A DNA stretch of 64,000 bases from Ectopseudomonas composti (GCF_900115475.1 NZ_FOWP01000001.1:372001-436000), one strand, 5' to 3'; positions 8,322-18,588 are shown, numbered from the stretch's first letter. Notes: generated by a model from the letters alone, not told the origin. Translations and numbers: made by a program.

Positions 8322-8373
8322 CGTAGCCCGGATGCAATCCGGGAAGCTCGCCCCGGACTTCATCCGGGCTACG
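8322..8373. repeat. GTAGCCCGGAT-type inverted repeat element
   Basis: CGTAGCCCGGATGCAATCCG faces CATCCGGGCTACG across a short spacer, an imperfect long hairpin directly before the urtB ribosome site. A second member is at 36582-36642. It follows the CCCCTCTCCC element, so two repeat types are stacked in this one gap. Confidence 0.8.
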
Positions 8374-8387
8374 CCAAGGACACCCTT

Positions 8388-9956
8388 ATGCCCACTGCCC
8401 TTACCCGAATTCTCCTGAGCCTGCTGCTGTTGCTGCCACTGGCGGCGCAGGCTGGCGAGGCCGACGACTTCGTCGCTGCCAGCGCCAGCAAACAGGCCAA
8501 ACTGCTGCAGAACTGGGCCGCCGCGCCCAGCCCTGAGCGCATGCCCCTGCTGCAAGCCCTGCAGCAAGGCCACGTCGGCAGCGATGCCGACAAACGCGCC
8601 TTCATCGAACAGAACGGCACCTGGCAAGCTGCCGATGGCTCAGCCGAGGCCAATGGCACGCCGCGCAAACTGCGCCTGAACAACCGCCTGCGCGGTCTGA
8701 TCGCTTTCGCCGTGGCCAGCCATCAGTTGCTCGAACACGATGTCGCTGCGCGTCTGGCCGCCGCCAAGCAGCTGCAGCGCAATACGCCGCCTGCCTTGCT
8801 GGCACTGCTGGAAAGCCGCGTGAGCGCCGAGGCCGACGAAAACGTACGGGACGCGCTGACGCTGGCCCTGGCCAACCTGCAGCTGGAGGCCAGCGACCCA
8901 GCCGTACGCCTGGCTGCCGTGGAGCGCCTGGGCAAGACCGGCGACCCGCAGGCCCGTACGCGTCTGCAAAGCCTGCTCGATGGTGAAGAAAGCGATACCG
9001 CCGTGCGCGCCGCCGCCGAACAGAGCCTGGCCCAGGTGAAAAACAAACTGCTGATCGGCGAACTGCTCGGCCAGGCCTTCAGCGGCCTGTCGCTGGGTTC
9101 GATCCTGCTGCTCGCCGCCCTCGGTCTGGCCATCACCTTCGGTCTGCTCGGGGTGATCAACATGGCCCACGGCGAAATGCTGATGCTCGGCGCTTACACC
9201 ACCTACGTGGTGCAGCTGAGTTTCCAGCGCCTGGCCCCCGAATACCTCACGCTCTACCCGCTGGCCGCGCTGCCGATCGCCTTCCTGGTCACCGCCTGCA
9301 TCGGCATGGCCCTGGAACGCACGGTGATCCGCCATCTCTACGGTCGCCCGCTGGAAACCCTGCTGGCCACCTGGGGCATCAGCCTGATCCTGATCCAGCT
9401 GGTACGCGTCACCTTCGGCGCGCAGAACGTCGAAGTGGCCAACCCGGCTTGGCTGTCTGGCGGCATGCAGGTGCTGCCGAACCTGGTGCTGCCGTACAAC
9501 CGCATCGTCATCATCGGCTTCGCCTTGTTCGTCGTGGTCCTGACCTGGCTGCTGCTGAACAAGACGCGCCTGGGCCTGAACGTGCGCGCGGTAACCCAGA
9601 ACCGCAACATGGCCGCCTGCTGCGGCGTGCCCACCGGGCGCGTGGACATGCTGGCCTTCGGCCTCGGTTCGGGCATCGCCGGCCTCGGCGGCGTGGCCCT
9701 GAGCCAGATCGGTAACGTCGGCCCGGACCTCGGCCAGAGCTACATCATCGACTCCTTCCTGGTGGTGGTGCTCGGCGGCGTCGGCCAACTGGCCGGTAGC
9801 GTACTGGCTGCCTTCGGCCTGGGCGTGGTGAACAAGTTCCTCGAACCGCAGATCGGCGCCGTACTCGGCAAGATCCTCATCCTCGCGCTGATCATTCTGT
9901 TCATCCAGAAACGCCCGCAAGGCCTCTTCGCTCTCAAAGGACGGGTGATCGACTGA
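8388..9956 (+). CDS. urtB: Urea ABC transporter permease UrtB
   Basis: 522 residues: a signal-like hydrophobic start (about 4-24), an extended N-terminal soluble region (about 25-220) with helical HEAT-like repeats (ASDPAVRLAAVERLGKTGD), then a LivH-type membrane domain of about eight helices (about 225-515). The long N-terminal extension is usual for proteobacterial UrtB and would lie in the periplasm. ATG 8388 is chosen because AAGGA (8376-8380) precedes it at correct spacing; longer upstream frames run through repeat DNA. The stop overlaps the urtC start by one base. Together with UrtC it forms the urea channel. Confidence 0.94.
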   Translation: MPTALTRILLSLLLLLPLAAQAGEADDFVAASASKQAKLLQNWAAAPSPERMPLLQALQQGHVGSDADKRAFIEQNGTWQAADGSAEANGTPRKLRLNNRLRGLIAFAVASHQLLEHDVAARLAAAKQLQRNTPPALLALLESRVSAEADENVRDALTLALANLQLEASDPAVRLAAVERLGKTGDPQARTRLQSLLDGEESDTAVRAAAEQSLAQVKNKLLIGELLGQAFSGLSLGSILLLAALGLAITFGLLGVINMAHGEMLMLGAYTTYVVQLSFQRLAPEYLTLYPLAALPIAFLVTACIGMALERTVIRHLYGRPLETLLATWGISLILIQLVRVTFGAQNVEVANPAWLSGGMQVLPNLVLPYNRIVIIGFALFVVVLTWLLLNKTRLGLNVRAVTQNRNMAACCGVPTGRVDMLAFGLGSGIAGLGGVALSQIGNVGPDLGQSYIIDSFLVVVLGGVGQLAGSVLAAFGLGVVNKFLEPQIGAVLGKILILALIILFIQKRPQGLFALKGRVID

Positions 9957-11043
9957 TGACCATGCCACTCAATCAAACGTTGCTGGCCCGCGCCAGCGCC
10001 AAGCTCGGCCCGCAGGTATCCATCGCCATCGGCCTGCTGGTACTGGCCGTGCTGCTCGCCATGCCGCTGTTGCACCTGTTGCCGGGTGATCACGCCCTGC
10101 ACGTCTCGGCCTATTCGCTGACCCTGGTGGGCAAGATCCTCTGCTACGCCATCGTCGCCCTGGCGCTGGATCTGGTCTGGGGCTACGCCGGCATGCTGTC
10201 GCTGGGCCACGGCCTGTTCTTCGCCCTCGGCGGCTACGCCATGGGCATGTACCTGATGCGCCAGTCGGCGGGTGACGGCCTGCCAGCGTTCATGAGCTTC
10301 CTCGCCTGGAGCGAATTGCCCTGGTACTGGTACGGCACCTCTAGCTTCCTCTGGGCGATGTGCCTGGTGGTGCTGGCGCCCGGCCTGCTGGCCCTGGTGT
10401 TCGGCTTCTTCGCCTTCCGCTCGCGGATCAAGGGCGTGTACTTCTCGATCATGACCCAGGCGCTGACCTTCGCCGGCATGCTCCTGTTCTTCCGCAACGA
10501 AACCGGCTTCGGCGGCAACAACGGCTTTACCGGCTTCACCCGCATCCTCGGCTTCGACATCACCGCGCAGAGCACTCGCGCCGCGCTGTTCTTCGCCACC
10601 GTGGTGTTGCTGGTGGGCAGCCTGTACCTGGGCTTTCGCCTGGCACGCAGCAAGTTTGGCCGCGTGCTCACGGCCCTGCGTGACGCCGAGAACCGCCTGA
10701 TGTTCTGCGGTTACGACCCACGCGGTTACAAGCTGTTCATCTGGGTGCTGAGCGCGGTGCTGTGCGGCCTGGCCGGCGCGCTGTACGTGCCGCAGGTGGG
10801 CATCATCAACCCCAGCGAAATGGCACCGACGCAGTCCATCGAAGCCGCCGTGTGGGTCGCCCTGGGCGGTCGCGGCACGCTGATCGGCCCGCTGCTTGGC
10901 GCCGGCCTGGTCAACGGCATGAAGAGCTGGTTCACCGTGGCCTTCCCGGAATACTGGCTGTTCGCCCTCGGTGCGCTATTCATCGTCGTCACCCTGTTCC
11001 TGCCACGAGGCGTGGTTGGCCTGCTGCGCAAGGAGAAGGATCA

Positions 11044-11047
<4 letters not shown>
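9956..11047 (+). CDS. urtC: Urea ABC transporter permease UrtC
   Basis: 363 residues, LivM-type permease with about ten hydrophobic helices. The family signature KFGRVLTALRDAENRLMFCGY, the cytoplasmic coupling region, lies at about 228-248. It pairs with UrtB to form the translocation path. The start overlaps the urtB stop by one base and its own stop overlaps urtD (ATGA), so translation of B-C-D is coupled. ATG 9962 is a possible alternative start two codons later. Confidence 0.94.
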
Positions 11048-11885
<838 letters not shown>

Positions 11886-11886
<1 letters not shown>

Positions 11887-11967
11887 AAAGCCCCTCTCCC
11901 CCGGCCCCTCTCCCGCAAGCGGGAGAGGGGAGAAGGCTGGCGCTCCGTAGGGTGCGCCGTGCGCACC
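11886..11967. repeat. Two stacked repeat elements between urtD and urtE
   Basis: First a CCCCTCTCCC-family hairpin (CCCCTCTCCCGC facing GCGGGAGAGGGG, ending near 11931), then a single GTAGGGTGCGC-family copy at 11947-11967. The urtE ribosome site (AAAGGA, 11975-11980) follows directly. Folding here could separate urtE expression from urtBCD. Confidence 0.8.
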
Positions 11968-11987
11968 GCATGCTAAAGGACATCGAT

Positions 11988-12686
11988 ATGCTGCAAGTCC
12001 AACAACTCCACCAGTATTACGGCGGCAGCCACATCCTCCGTGGCCTGTCGTTCGACGTGAAGGTCGGCGAAGTCACCTGCCTGCTCGGCCGCAACGGCGT
12101 GGGCAAGACCACCCTGCTCAAATGCCTGATGGGCCTGATTCCGGCCAAGGACGGCAGCGTGCAATGGGAAGGTAAGGCCATCACCGGCTTCAAACCCCAC
12201 CAACGAGTGCACGCCGGCATCGCCTACGTGCCACAGGGACGCGAAATCTTCGGCCGCCTGACCGTGGAAGAGAACCTGCTGATGGGCCTGTCACGTTTTC
12301 CCGGCAGCCAGGCCAAGGCCGTGCCGGAATTCATCTACGAGCTGTTCCCGGTGCTGCGCGAGATGAAGCATCGCCGTGGTGGTGACCTGTCCGGCGGCCA
12401 GCAACAACAGTTGGCCATCGGTCGCGCGCTGGCCAGCCAGCCGCGCCTGCTGATCCTCGACGAGCCCACCGAAGGCATCCAACCCTCGGTGATCAAGGAG
12501 ATCAGCGTGGTGATCAAGAAGCTCGCCGCTCGCGGCGACATGGCCATCCTGCTGGTGGAGCAGTTCTACGACTTCGCCGCCGAGCTGGCCGACCAGTACC
12601 TGGTGATGAGCCGTGGCGAGATCGTCCAGCAAGGCCGTGGCGAGAACATGGAAACCGAAGGTGTACGCGGGTTGGTGGCGATCTGA
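11988..12686 (+). CDS. urtE: Urea ABC transporter ATP-binding protein UrtE
   Basis: 232-residue LivF-type ATPase: Walker A GRNGVGKTT at 34-42, signature LSGGQQQ near 134 and Walker B LLILDEPTEGI. It is the second ATPase of the urea importer and last gene of the urt set. ATG 11988 has AAAGGA seven bases upstream and gives the standard MLQVQQLHQYYGGSHIL start. Longer frames upstream only read through repeats. Confidence 0.94.
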   Translation: MLQVQQLHQYYGGSHILRGLSFDVKVGEVTCLLGRNGVGKTTLLKCLMGLIPAKDGSVQWEGKAITGFKPHQRVHAGIAYVPQGREIFGRLTVEENLLMGLSRFPGSQAKAVPEFIYELFPVLREMKHRRGGDLSGGQQQQLAIGRALASQPRLLILDEPTEGIQPSVIKEISVVIKKLAARGDMAILLVEQFYDFAAELADQYLVMSRGEIVQQGRGENMETEGVRGLVAI

Positions 12687-12698
12687 CCAGCCTCGCAG

Positions 12699-12846
12699 GG
12701 TGGACGATGCTTCATCCGTCCACCACTCTGCGATGCAATGGTGGATGAAAAACGTCATCCACCCTACGTCCTGATCCTCCTTGTGGGAGGGGCTTTAGCC
12801 GCGATTCGGTAACCGCCTCAGTCACCGCTAAAGCGCCTCCCACAGG
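12699..12846. repeat. Two intergenic hairpin repeats after urtE
   Basis: 12699-12767 carries facing copies of a GGTGGAYGA...TCATCCACC motif. 12781-12846 carries GTGGGAGGGGCTTTAGCC facing GCTAAAGCGCCTCCCAC, the same element as at 15151-15212. The region lies between the convergent urtE and class II aldolase genes, so the hairpins probably serve as terminators for both strands (inference). Confidence 0.75.
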
Positions 12847-12857
12847 ACGTCGCCGTC

Positions 12858-13643
12858 CTACTCAGCGAAATCCGATCCCTCACGCAGCAACTGGCGTTTC
12901 ACGCTCTCAAGATGCAGATGCGCGCTTTCGGCGTTGCCTTGCTGCATCTGCCGGCAGGCGGCACTGGCAATCGCCGGTGCCACGGCCTTCAGCGGCCGAC
13001 CGCTGGCCATGGCCTTGAGCTGCACCTCGGCGGCGCGCTCCAGGTAGTAGAGGTCGTCCCAGGCTTCGGCAATGCTCGGCCCCAACACCAACGGGCCATG
13101 GTTCTTCAGCATCACCACATCGGCATCACCTGCCGCACGGGCGATGCGCTCGCCTTCGGCATAGTTCAGCGCCAGACCCTGGTAATCCTCATCCACTGCC
13201 AGGCGCTCGTAGAACTTCAGCGCGGTCTGCCCGGCCCAGACGAAGGGCTCGCCCTCCAGCATGCACAGCGCCGTGGCGTTGGGCATATGGGTGTGAAAGG
13301 CTGCCGTGGCACGCGGGTTGAGACGGTGCAGCTGGGCGTGGATAAAGAACGCCGTGGCCTCCGGGCGGCCCTCGCCCAGCACCACGTGACCATCGAAATC
13401 GCAGATCAACAACGATGACGCCGTGACCTCGGCGAAGGCCAGGCCATAAGGATTGACCAGAAACAACTCGGGCCGCCCCGGCACCACCACGGAAAAGTGA
13501 TTGCAGATGCCTTCGCCCATGCCGAGCCGTGCCGCCATGCGAAAGCAGGCGGCCAGGTCGATACGCGCTTGGGCGATCTCGGGGCTGTTCAGGCCCTCTG
13601 TGGACGCCAGCGGGGCGGTGTTGATTTCGAATGCGTGGGCCAT
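12858..13643 (-). CDS. Class II aldolase/adducin-family protein
   Basis: 261 residues, single class II aldolase fold. The zinc-binding HTHMP motif and the KNHGPLVLG region are present, and GMGEGICNHFSVVVPG matches the phosphate/substrate loop of the family. Members are metal-dependent aldolases, epimerases or decarboxylases on short sugar or keto acids; this one cannot be given a substrate from sequence alone. ATG 13643 is chosen for AGGAGT seven bases upstream. It is divergent from the aminotransferase gene, sharing a 182-bp promoter region. Confidence 0.82.
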   Translation of the reverse strand: MAHAFEINTAPLASTEGLNSPEIAQARIDLAACFRMAARLGMGEGICNHFSVVVPGRPELFLVNPYGLAFAEVTASSLLICDFDGHVVLGEGRPEATAFFIHAQLHRLNPRATAAFHTHMPNATALCMLEGEPFVWAGQTALKFYERLAVDEDYQGLALNYAEGERIARAAGDADVVMLKNHGPLVLGPSIAEAWDDLYYLERAAEVQLKAMASGRPLKAVAPAIASAACRQMQQGNAESAHLHLESVKRQLLREGSDFAE

Positions 13644-13825
13644 GGTTTCACTCCTGAAAACGGATGCCTCCAGCCTAGCCTGTGCACACCAAGCGCCTAG
13701 GGACAGTTGCCCGATGTCGGCGAGCCAGACACGCTGACCCAGCCACTTCCGGCATCTGGCCCTACGGCACACGGCCGCTTTGTTCCTATGGTGCAGCCAT
13801 CCGCAACGACCAGCCCGAGGTCATC

Positions 13826-15145
13826 ATGAGCACACCGATCAGCAACCAGTACGTCCACGATCTGGATCGCCAGCACGTCTTCCATTCCTGGTCGACCCAG
13901 GGCGCCCTCAACCCGCTGGTGATTGCCGGCGGCGAGGGCTGCACGCTGTGGGACTACGACGGCAAACGCTACCTCGACTTCAGCAGCCAACTGGTCAACA
14001 CCAATATCGGCCACCTGCACCCGAAGGTCATCGCCGCCATCCAGGAACAGGCCGGCAGCCTGGTGACCATCGCCCCGGCCACCGCCAACCTGATGCGTGG
14101 CGAAGCGGCCAAGCGCATCCTCGCCCGCGCGCCGGCCGGTTTCTCCAAGGTGTTCTTCACCAACGCCGGGGCCGATGCCAACGAGAACGCCATGCGCATG
14201 GCGCGCCTGTACACCGGTCGCGACAAGATCCTCTCCGCCTACCGCTCGTACCACGGCAGCACCGGCGCGGCCATCGTCGCCACCGGCGACCCACGCCGCG
14301 TGCCCAATGAGTACGCCCGTGGCCATGTGCACTTTTTCAATCCCTACCTGTATCGCACCGAGTTCAATGCGGCGAACGAAGAAGAAGAATGCGCGCGTGC
14401 CCTGCAGCACCTGCGCCGGGTCATCGAATGTGAGGGGCCGGGCGCCATCGCCGCTATCCTGCTGGAGAGCATTCCCGGCACCGCAGGCATTCTGGTACCG
14501 CCGAAAGGCTATATGCAGGGCGTGCGCAAGCTGGCCGACGAGTTCGGCATCATGCTCATCCTCGATGAAGTGATGGCCGGTTTCGGCCGCACCGGCAGTT
14601 GGCTGGCGCTGGAACATTTCGACGTGGTGCCGGATCTGATCGTCTTCGCCAAGGGCGTCAACTCCGGCTACGTCCCGGCCGGCGGGGTGATGATTTCCAA
14701 GCCGATCTGCGAGCACTTCGACAACCACTTCTTCCCCGGCGGGCTGACCTATTCTGGGCACCCGCTGGCCATGGCCGCCATCGTCGCCACGCTGGATGCG
14801 ATGAGCGAAGAAGGCATGGTGGAGAATGCCCGGGACATCGGCGCCCAGGTGCTCGGCCCGGGCCTGAAGAAACTGGCCGAACGCTACCCGATGATCGGCG
14901 AGGCGCGTGGCGTCGGCCTGTTCTGGGCACTGGAATTCGTCAGCGACGTGCAGAAGAAGACGCCGATGCCGGCAGCGGTGATGCAGGAAATGAAGGCGGC
15001 GCTGACCGCGCGCGGGCTGCTCAGCTTCGTGGTGGAGAACCGCATCCATGTGGTGCCGCCGTGCATCGTCAGCGCCGCGCAGGTAAACGAGGCGCTGGCG
15101 ATCTTCGACGAGGTGTTCGCCCTGTTCGCGCCGCGCTTTGGCTGA
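13826..15145 (+). CDS. Class III pyridoxal-phosphate aminotransferase
   Basis: 439 residues, fold type I. The PLP lysine is K276 in FAKGVNSGYVPAGG, the cofactor Asp lies in LILDEVMAGFGRTG, and HGSTGAAIVATG sits in the substrate region. The family includes omega-amino-acid, taurine, beta-alanine and 4-aminobutyrate:pyruvate aminotransferases; NSGYVP is typical of the taurine/beta-alanine branch, but substrate is not decidable here. ATG 13826 gives MSTPISNQYVHDLDRQHVFH, the usual start. The MocR-type regulator encoded convergently downstream and the amino-acid ABC importer beyond suggest one amine catabolic module. Confidence 0.88.
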   Translation: MSTPISNQYVHDLDRQHVFHSWSTQGALNPLVIAGGEGCTLWDYDGKRYLDFSSQLVNTNIGHLHPKVIAAIQEQAGSLVTIAPATANLMRGEAAKRILARAPAGFSKVFFTNAGADANENAMRMARLYTGRDKILSAYRSYHGSTGAAIVATGDPRRVPNEYARGHVHFFNPYLYRTEFNAANEEEECARALQHLRRVIECEGPGAIAAILLESIPGTAGILVPPKGYMQGVRKLADEFGIMLILDEVMAGFGRTGSWLALEHFDVVPDLIVFAKGVNSGYVPAGGVMISKPICEHFDNHFFPGGLTYSGHPLAMAAIVATLDAMSEEGMVENARDIGAQVLGPGLKKLAERYPMIGEARGVGLFWALEFVSDVQKKTPMPAAVMQEMKAALTARGLLSFVVENRIHVVPPCIVSAAQVNEALAIFDEVFALFAPRFG

Positions 15146-15150
15146 TAACC

Positions 15151-15212
15151 GTCGCGGCTAAAGCCCCCCCACAGCGTCACGGAGCATTTGTGGGAGGGGC
15201 TTTAGCCGCGAC
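15151..15212. terminator. Repeat hairpin between convergent genes
   Basis: GTCGCGGCTAAAGCCCCCCC (15151-) faces GTGGGAGGGGCTTTAGCC (about 15190-15207), an almost perfect long stem in the 73-bp gap between the aminotransferase and the MocR-type gene. It is the same element as at 12781-12846. Position and stem suggest a bidirectional transcription end, although there is no clean T-tract. Confidence 0.55.
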
Positions 15213-15218
15213 CGCATT

Positions 15219-16712
15219 TCACAACTCCGCCAGCACCTCCCCCAGCTTCTGCACGCCCGGCCGAATGCGTTCGGCATCGATGGCGTGAAAACCCAGTCGC
15301 ATGAAATTCTTCGGCGCCTCGCCATCACCAAGGAAGAACTGCGCGCCGGATTCGATCAGCACGCTCTGCTGCGCCGCAGCCCAGGCCAGGCGCTGGGTAT
15401 CGACACCGCGTGGCGCGGCCAGCCAACAGGCGCTGGCACCCGGGCTGCCCATCGGCTGGCAGTCGCTCAGGTCGCTGCGCAGCGCCTGGTAGAGCAGCTC
15501 GCGGCGGCGGCAATGTTCCTCGCGAAAGCGCCGCAGGTGTGCGTCGTAATGCCCTTGGGCGAGGAAGTCGGCGAGCATGCGCTGGTTGTTCAGCGGCGGG
15601 TGGCGGTACATCAGCCGGCGCAGAGCGCGCAGTTCGTCGATTAGTTCGGCGTCGGCGACCATGTAGCCGATCCTCAGCCCCGGCGAGAAGGCCTTGGACA
15701 GGCTGCTCAGGTAGATCACCCGGCCACTACTGTCGCTGGCCTTGAGCGCTGGCAGCGGGTGGTTGTCGAGATTGAATTCGGCGTCGTAGTCGTCCTCGAT
15801 CAGCACCTGGTCGTGCTCGCGAATCTGCCGCAGCAGTTGTTCACGCCGTGCCGCGCTCATCGCCACGCCGGTGGGCACCTGGTGCCCCGGCGTTACGTAG
15901 AGGTATTGGCAGTCATCCAGACGCCGGTCCACCACTAGGCCCTGATCGTCGACATCCTGCAGGTGCACCTTGGCGCCGTGAATGTCGAAGATGCTCGCCG
16001 CATCGCGAAAGCCAGGGTTCTCCATGCCAACACGCACCCCGCGCGCCATCAGCAGGCTGGCCAGCAAGTACAGCGCGTTCTGCGAACCGAGGGTTACCAG
16101 GATCTCGTCGGCGCGCGCCCAGATGCCGCGCTTGGGCAGCACGCGGGTGCGCAGCTGCTCGATCAGCTGCTCATCGTCACGGTCGAAACGGTCGCCCAAC
16201 CACAGCTGGTCGCGCTCACCGCTGAGGTTCTTGCGCGACACCTCGCGCCAGCGCTCCAGTGGGAACAGTTCGCTGATCGGCTGACCGTAGATGAAGGGGT
16301 AGGTGAAGCGGCTCCAGTTGCTCGGGCGCAGCACGCCGTGCTTCAAACTGGGCTGCATACGAAAGCGCGCGGCCCAATCCGGGGCAGTGGCGGCGCTGCT
16401 GTCATCGGACGGTTCCGGTTTTCGCAGCGGCGTCATGCGCAATACGGCATCGGTCTGCCCGCAGTAATCGGGGTGCAGGTAGTAACCACTGCGCGGGCGG
16501 CTGACCAGGTAGCCGTTGTCGAGCAGGCTCTCGTACACCAGCGCCACGGTGTTGCGCGAGACCGACAACTGCTGGGACAGCTTGCGACACGACGGCAGCG
16601 GCTCGTCGGCCGGGAAGCCGCCGCCGAGAATGGCCGACACCAGCGACTCGCGAAGCTGCTCCTGAAGGCCGCGCTGACGGTCGAAATCGAGGTGGTAGAA
16701 GTGATCGATCAT
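15219..16712 (-). CDS. MocR-type regulator (GntR wHTH + aminotransferase-like domain)
   Basis: 497 residues. An N-terminal winged helix of GntR type (about 10-85, QEQLRESLVSAILGGGFPAD then LSVSRNTVALVYESLLDNGY) is joined to a fold type I aminotransferase-like domain (about 130-495), with PLP lysine K340 in LSSLSKAFSPGLRIGY. Such proteins use PLP as sensor rather than catalyst and activate nearby genes for amine or amino-acid use. ATG 16712 is preferred because GGAGGG precedes it; an upstream in-frame start would lengthen the N-terminus without homology. It lies between the aminotransferase (convergent) and the ABC importer (divergent), both candidate targets. Confidence 0.9.
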   Translation of the reverse strand: MIDHFYHLDFDRQRGLQEQLRESLVSAILGGGFPADEPLPSCRKLSQQLSVSRNTVALVYESLLDNGYLVSRPRSGYYLHPDYCGQTDAVLRMTPLRKPEPSDDSSAATAPDWAARFRMQPSLKHGVLRPSNWSRFTYPFIYGQPISELFPLERWREVSRKNLSGERDQLWLGDRFDRDDEQLIEQLRTRVLPKRGIWARADEILVTLGSQNALYLLASLLMARGVRVGMENPGFRDAASIFDIHGAKVHLQDVDDQGLVVDRRLDDCQYLYVTPGHQVPTGVAMSAARREQLLRQIREHDQVLIEDDYDAEFNLDNHPLPALKASDSSGRVIYLSSLSKAFSPGLRIGYMVADAELIDELRALRRLMYRHPPLNNQRMLADFLAQGHYDAHLRRFREEHCRRRELLYQALRSDLSDCQPMGSPGASACWLAAPRGVDTQRLAWAAAQQSVLIESGAQFFLGDGEAPKNFMRLGFHAIDAERIRPGVQKLGEVLAEL

Positions 16713-16877
16713 GGCGCCCTCCAGCAGCCAAACAACCCTGTGATGTAGCAAGTAGCGCGCCACTGTCGCTGGCCAGAACAAAGGCCGGAACTGCCCCTAT
16801 CTCCGCCTTGCCGGGCCTCTCTAAGGTGAAAACGAAACCGCCGCTGAGCGGCCTGTCGACATCCCTGGAGCACGCCC

Positions 16878-17759
16878 ATGAAGCCATCGAACACCGATTT
16901 CAAACCCTTCGGCCTGCTGCGCAAGCTGGCCCTGGCCAGTTGCCTGGTCGGCGCCTCACTGAGCGCCCACGCCGACCTCGACGATATCAAGGCCAAGGGC
17001 GTGATGACCGTCGCCACCGAGGACGACTACGCGCCGTTCAACTTCATCGTCGACGGCAAGCCGGAGGGCTTCCACAAGGAACTGCTGGAGGATCTCAAGG
17101 CCTACGCCAAGGCGCAGGGCTTCGACGTGAAGCAGGAAATTCTGCCCTGGACCGGTCTGCTCGCCTCGGTGTCGTCCGGCCAGTACGACATGGCCTTCAC
17201 CGGCGCCCTGGTCACCGATGACCGCCTGCGCGTGTTCAACTTCGCCCCGCCCTTCGCCTCGGCGCAGCACTTCTACGTCAAGCGCGCAGGCGATGACAGC
17301 CTCAGCGATATCGCCAGCCTGTGTGGCAAGACCGTCGGCCTGCAGGCAGGCAGCGCTCTGCTCGCGCGCCTGCCGGAGCTGAAGAAGATGATGGAGGCCG
17401 AAGGTTGCAAGATCGGCAAGGTCACCGAATACCCGTCCTACCCGGAGGCCTACGCCGACCTGGCCAACGGTCGCCTGGACTACGTGATCAACGCGCTGAT
17501 TTCGGTCAACGACCTGGTCAAGACCCGTGGCGATACCTTCGCCAAGGGCATCGCCGTGTCCGGTGATGGTTTCGCCGCCTGGCCGGTACCGAAGAGCAGC
17601 CCCGAGCTGCTGGAATTTCTCACCGGCTTCATGACCGAAGTGCGCGACAGCGGTCGCCTGGCCGAGCTGCAGAGCAAGTGGTTCGGCGAAGCCTTCCCGG
17701 CCATGCCCAAGGAGCCGATCACCACGGTCGAGCAGTTCCACGAACTGGCCGGCATGTGA
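16878..17759 (+). CDS. Amino-acid ABC transporter substrate-binding protein (family 3)
   Basis: 293 residues with a signal peptide (hydrophobic core LLRKLALASCLVGASLS, cleavage probably after AHA near 32) and the type-2 periplasmic fold: VATEDDYAPFNFIVDGKPEGF at the start of lobe 1, DMAFTGALVTDDRLRVFNFA and GKTVGLQAGSA at the hinge and ligand region. It binds a polar amino acid or related amine in the periplasm and works with the permeases and ATPase encoded next. ATG 16878 has CTGGAG upstream. Confidence 0.9.
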   Translation: MKPSNTDFKPFGLLRKLALASCLVGASLSAHADLDDIKAKGVMTVATEDDYAPFNFIVDGKPEGFHKELLEDLKAYAKAQGFDVKQEILPWTGLLASVSSGQYDMAFTGALVTDDRLRVFNFAPPFASAQHFYVKRAGDDSLSDIASLCGKTVGLQAGSALLARLPELKKMMEAEGCKIGKVTEYPSYPEAYADLANGRLDYVINALISVNDLVKTRGDTFAKGIAVSGDGFAAWPVPKSSPELLEFLTGFMTEVRDSGRLAELQSKWFGEAFPAMPKEPITTVEQFHELAGM

Positions 17760-17793
17760 CAGCGGGCCGGGGCCAGGTCTCTGACATGGCCTC

Positions 17794-17856
17794 GTAGGGT
17801 GCGCCGCGCACCAGCGTCAATGGTGCAAGCGCCTCGGTGCACACGGCGCACCCTAC
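17794..17856. repeat. Facing pair of GTAGGGTGCGC-family repeats
   Basis: GTAGGGTGCGCCGCGCACC at 17794-17812 faces GGTGCACACGGCGCACC plus CTAC at 17836-17856. The pair sits between the binding-protein gene and the first permease gene. It may terminate or stabilise the upstream message so that more binding protein than permease is made, a common arrangement (inference). Confidence 0.8.
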
Positions 17857-17897
17857 ATGCTTATCGCCAACGCACTGCCGTCTATCAGGGCCAGCTC

Positions 17898-17913
17898 TGG
17901 CCCTGACCTTGCT
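17898..17913 (+). promoter_or_regulatory. Possible sigma-54 promoter before the permease genes
   Basis: TGGCCCTGACCTTGCT keeps the GG (17899-17900) and GC (17911-17912) with ten bases between, with one mismatch (A to C) in the -24 element. A start near 17925 would lie 22 bp before the permease ATG. No clear NtrC-like dyad was found nearby. Confidence 0.35.
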
Positions 17914-17946
17914 TACAACACCCCATCCCTTTCCCTGGAGCCCGAC

Positions 17947-18588
17947 ATGAACGGACAAGCCTGGTTATTGCTGCTCGAAGGCGCCTGGACGACTCTGTGG
18001 ATCTCCTCGATCGCCATTGCCCTTGGCGTGATCATCGGCCTGGGCATCGCCCTGCTGCGCATGGCGCGCATTCCCTTCGTGGAGCAAGCGCTGGTGCTCT
18101 ACGTCAGCCTGGCTCGCGCCACACCGCTGGTCACCCTGGTGCTGTTCATCTTCCTCTCGGCACCGACCTTCGGCCTGGCCATGGATCGCAACACGGCAGC
18201 GATCCTCGCCCTCACCCTGAACACCGCGGCCTTCAACGCAGAGGTGTGGCGCGCGGCCTTCATCAGCTTCTCCCGCGAGCAGAAGGAAGCGGCCTTGGCC
18301 TGCGGCATGACCAATGGCGTGTTCTTTCGCCGCATCATGCTGCCGCAGATGGTCACCAGCAGCCTGCCCGGCCTGGTCAACGAGATGTCCTTCCTGATCA
18401 AGAGCAGCCCGGCCATCGCGGTAATCGGCATCGTCGACCTGACCCGCGTGACCAACCGCATCAGCGCCGTGACCTACGAGCCGCTGCCACCGATTCTCGC
18501 CGCTGCCCTGCTGTACATGCTGATCATCGGCGTGCTGCTCAAGGTGCAGGCCATCGCCGAGAAAAAAGCCAACCGACTGGCCATGTGA
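17947..18588 (+). CDS. Amino-acid ABC transporter permease (HisQ/M type), first subunit
   Basis: 213 residues with about five membrane helices. The EAA-loop region EVWRAAFISFSREQKEAALACGMTNGVFFRRIMLPQ is at about 97-132. It forms the channel with the next gene product. ATG 17947 follows CTGGAG at proper distance. Ten bases separate it from the second permease gene. The substrate is presumably that of the binding protein 187 bp upstream. Confidence 0.9.
   Translation: MNGQAWLLLLEGAWTTLWISSIAIALGVIIGLGIALLRMARIPFVEQALVLYVSLARATPLVTLVLFIFLSAPTFGLAMDRNTAAILALTLNTAAFNAEVWRAAFISFSREQKEAALACGMTNGVFFRRIMLPQMVTSSLPGLVNEMSFLIKSSPAIAVIGIVDLTRVTNRISAVTYEPLPPILAAALLYMLIIGVLLKVQAIAEKKANRLAM

Noticed and set aside
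8640..9968. 442-codon minus-strand frame over urtB
   Set aside because: Shadow of the permease gene: compositionally biased (His, Gln, Ala) and no family motif, while urtB has clear homology and operon position.
13697..15049. 450-codon minus-strand frame over the aminotransferase
   Set aside because: Shadow frame; the plus-strand gene has a complete PLP enzyme with its lysine and ribosome-site context.
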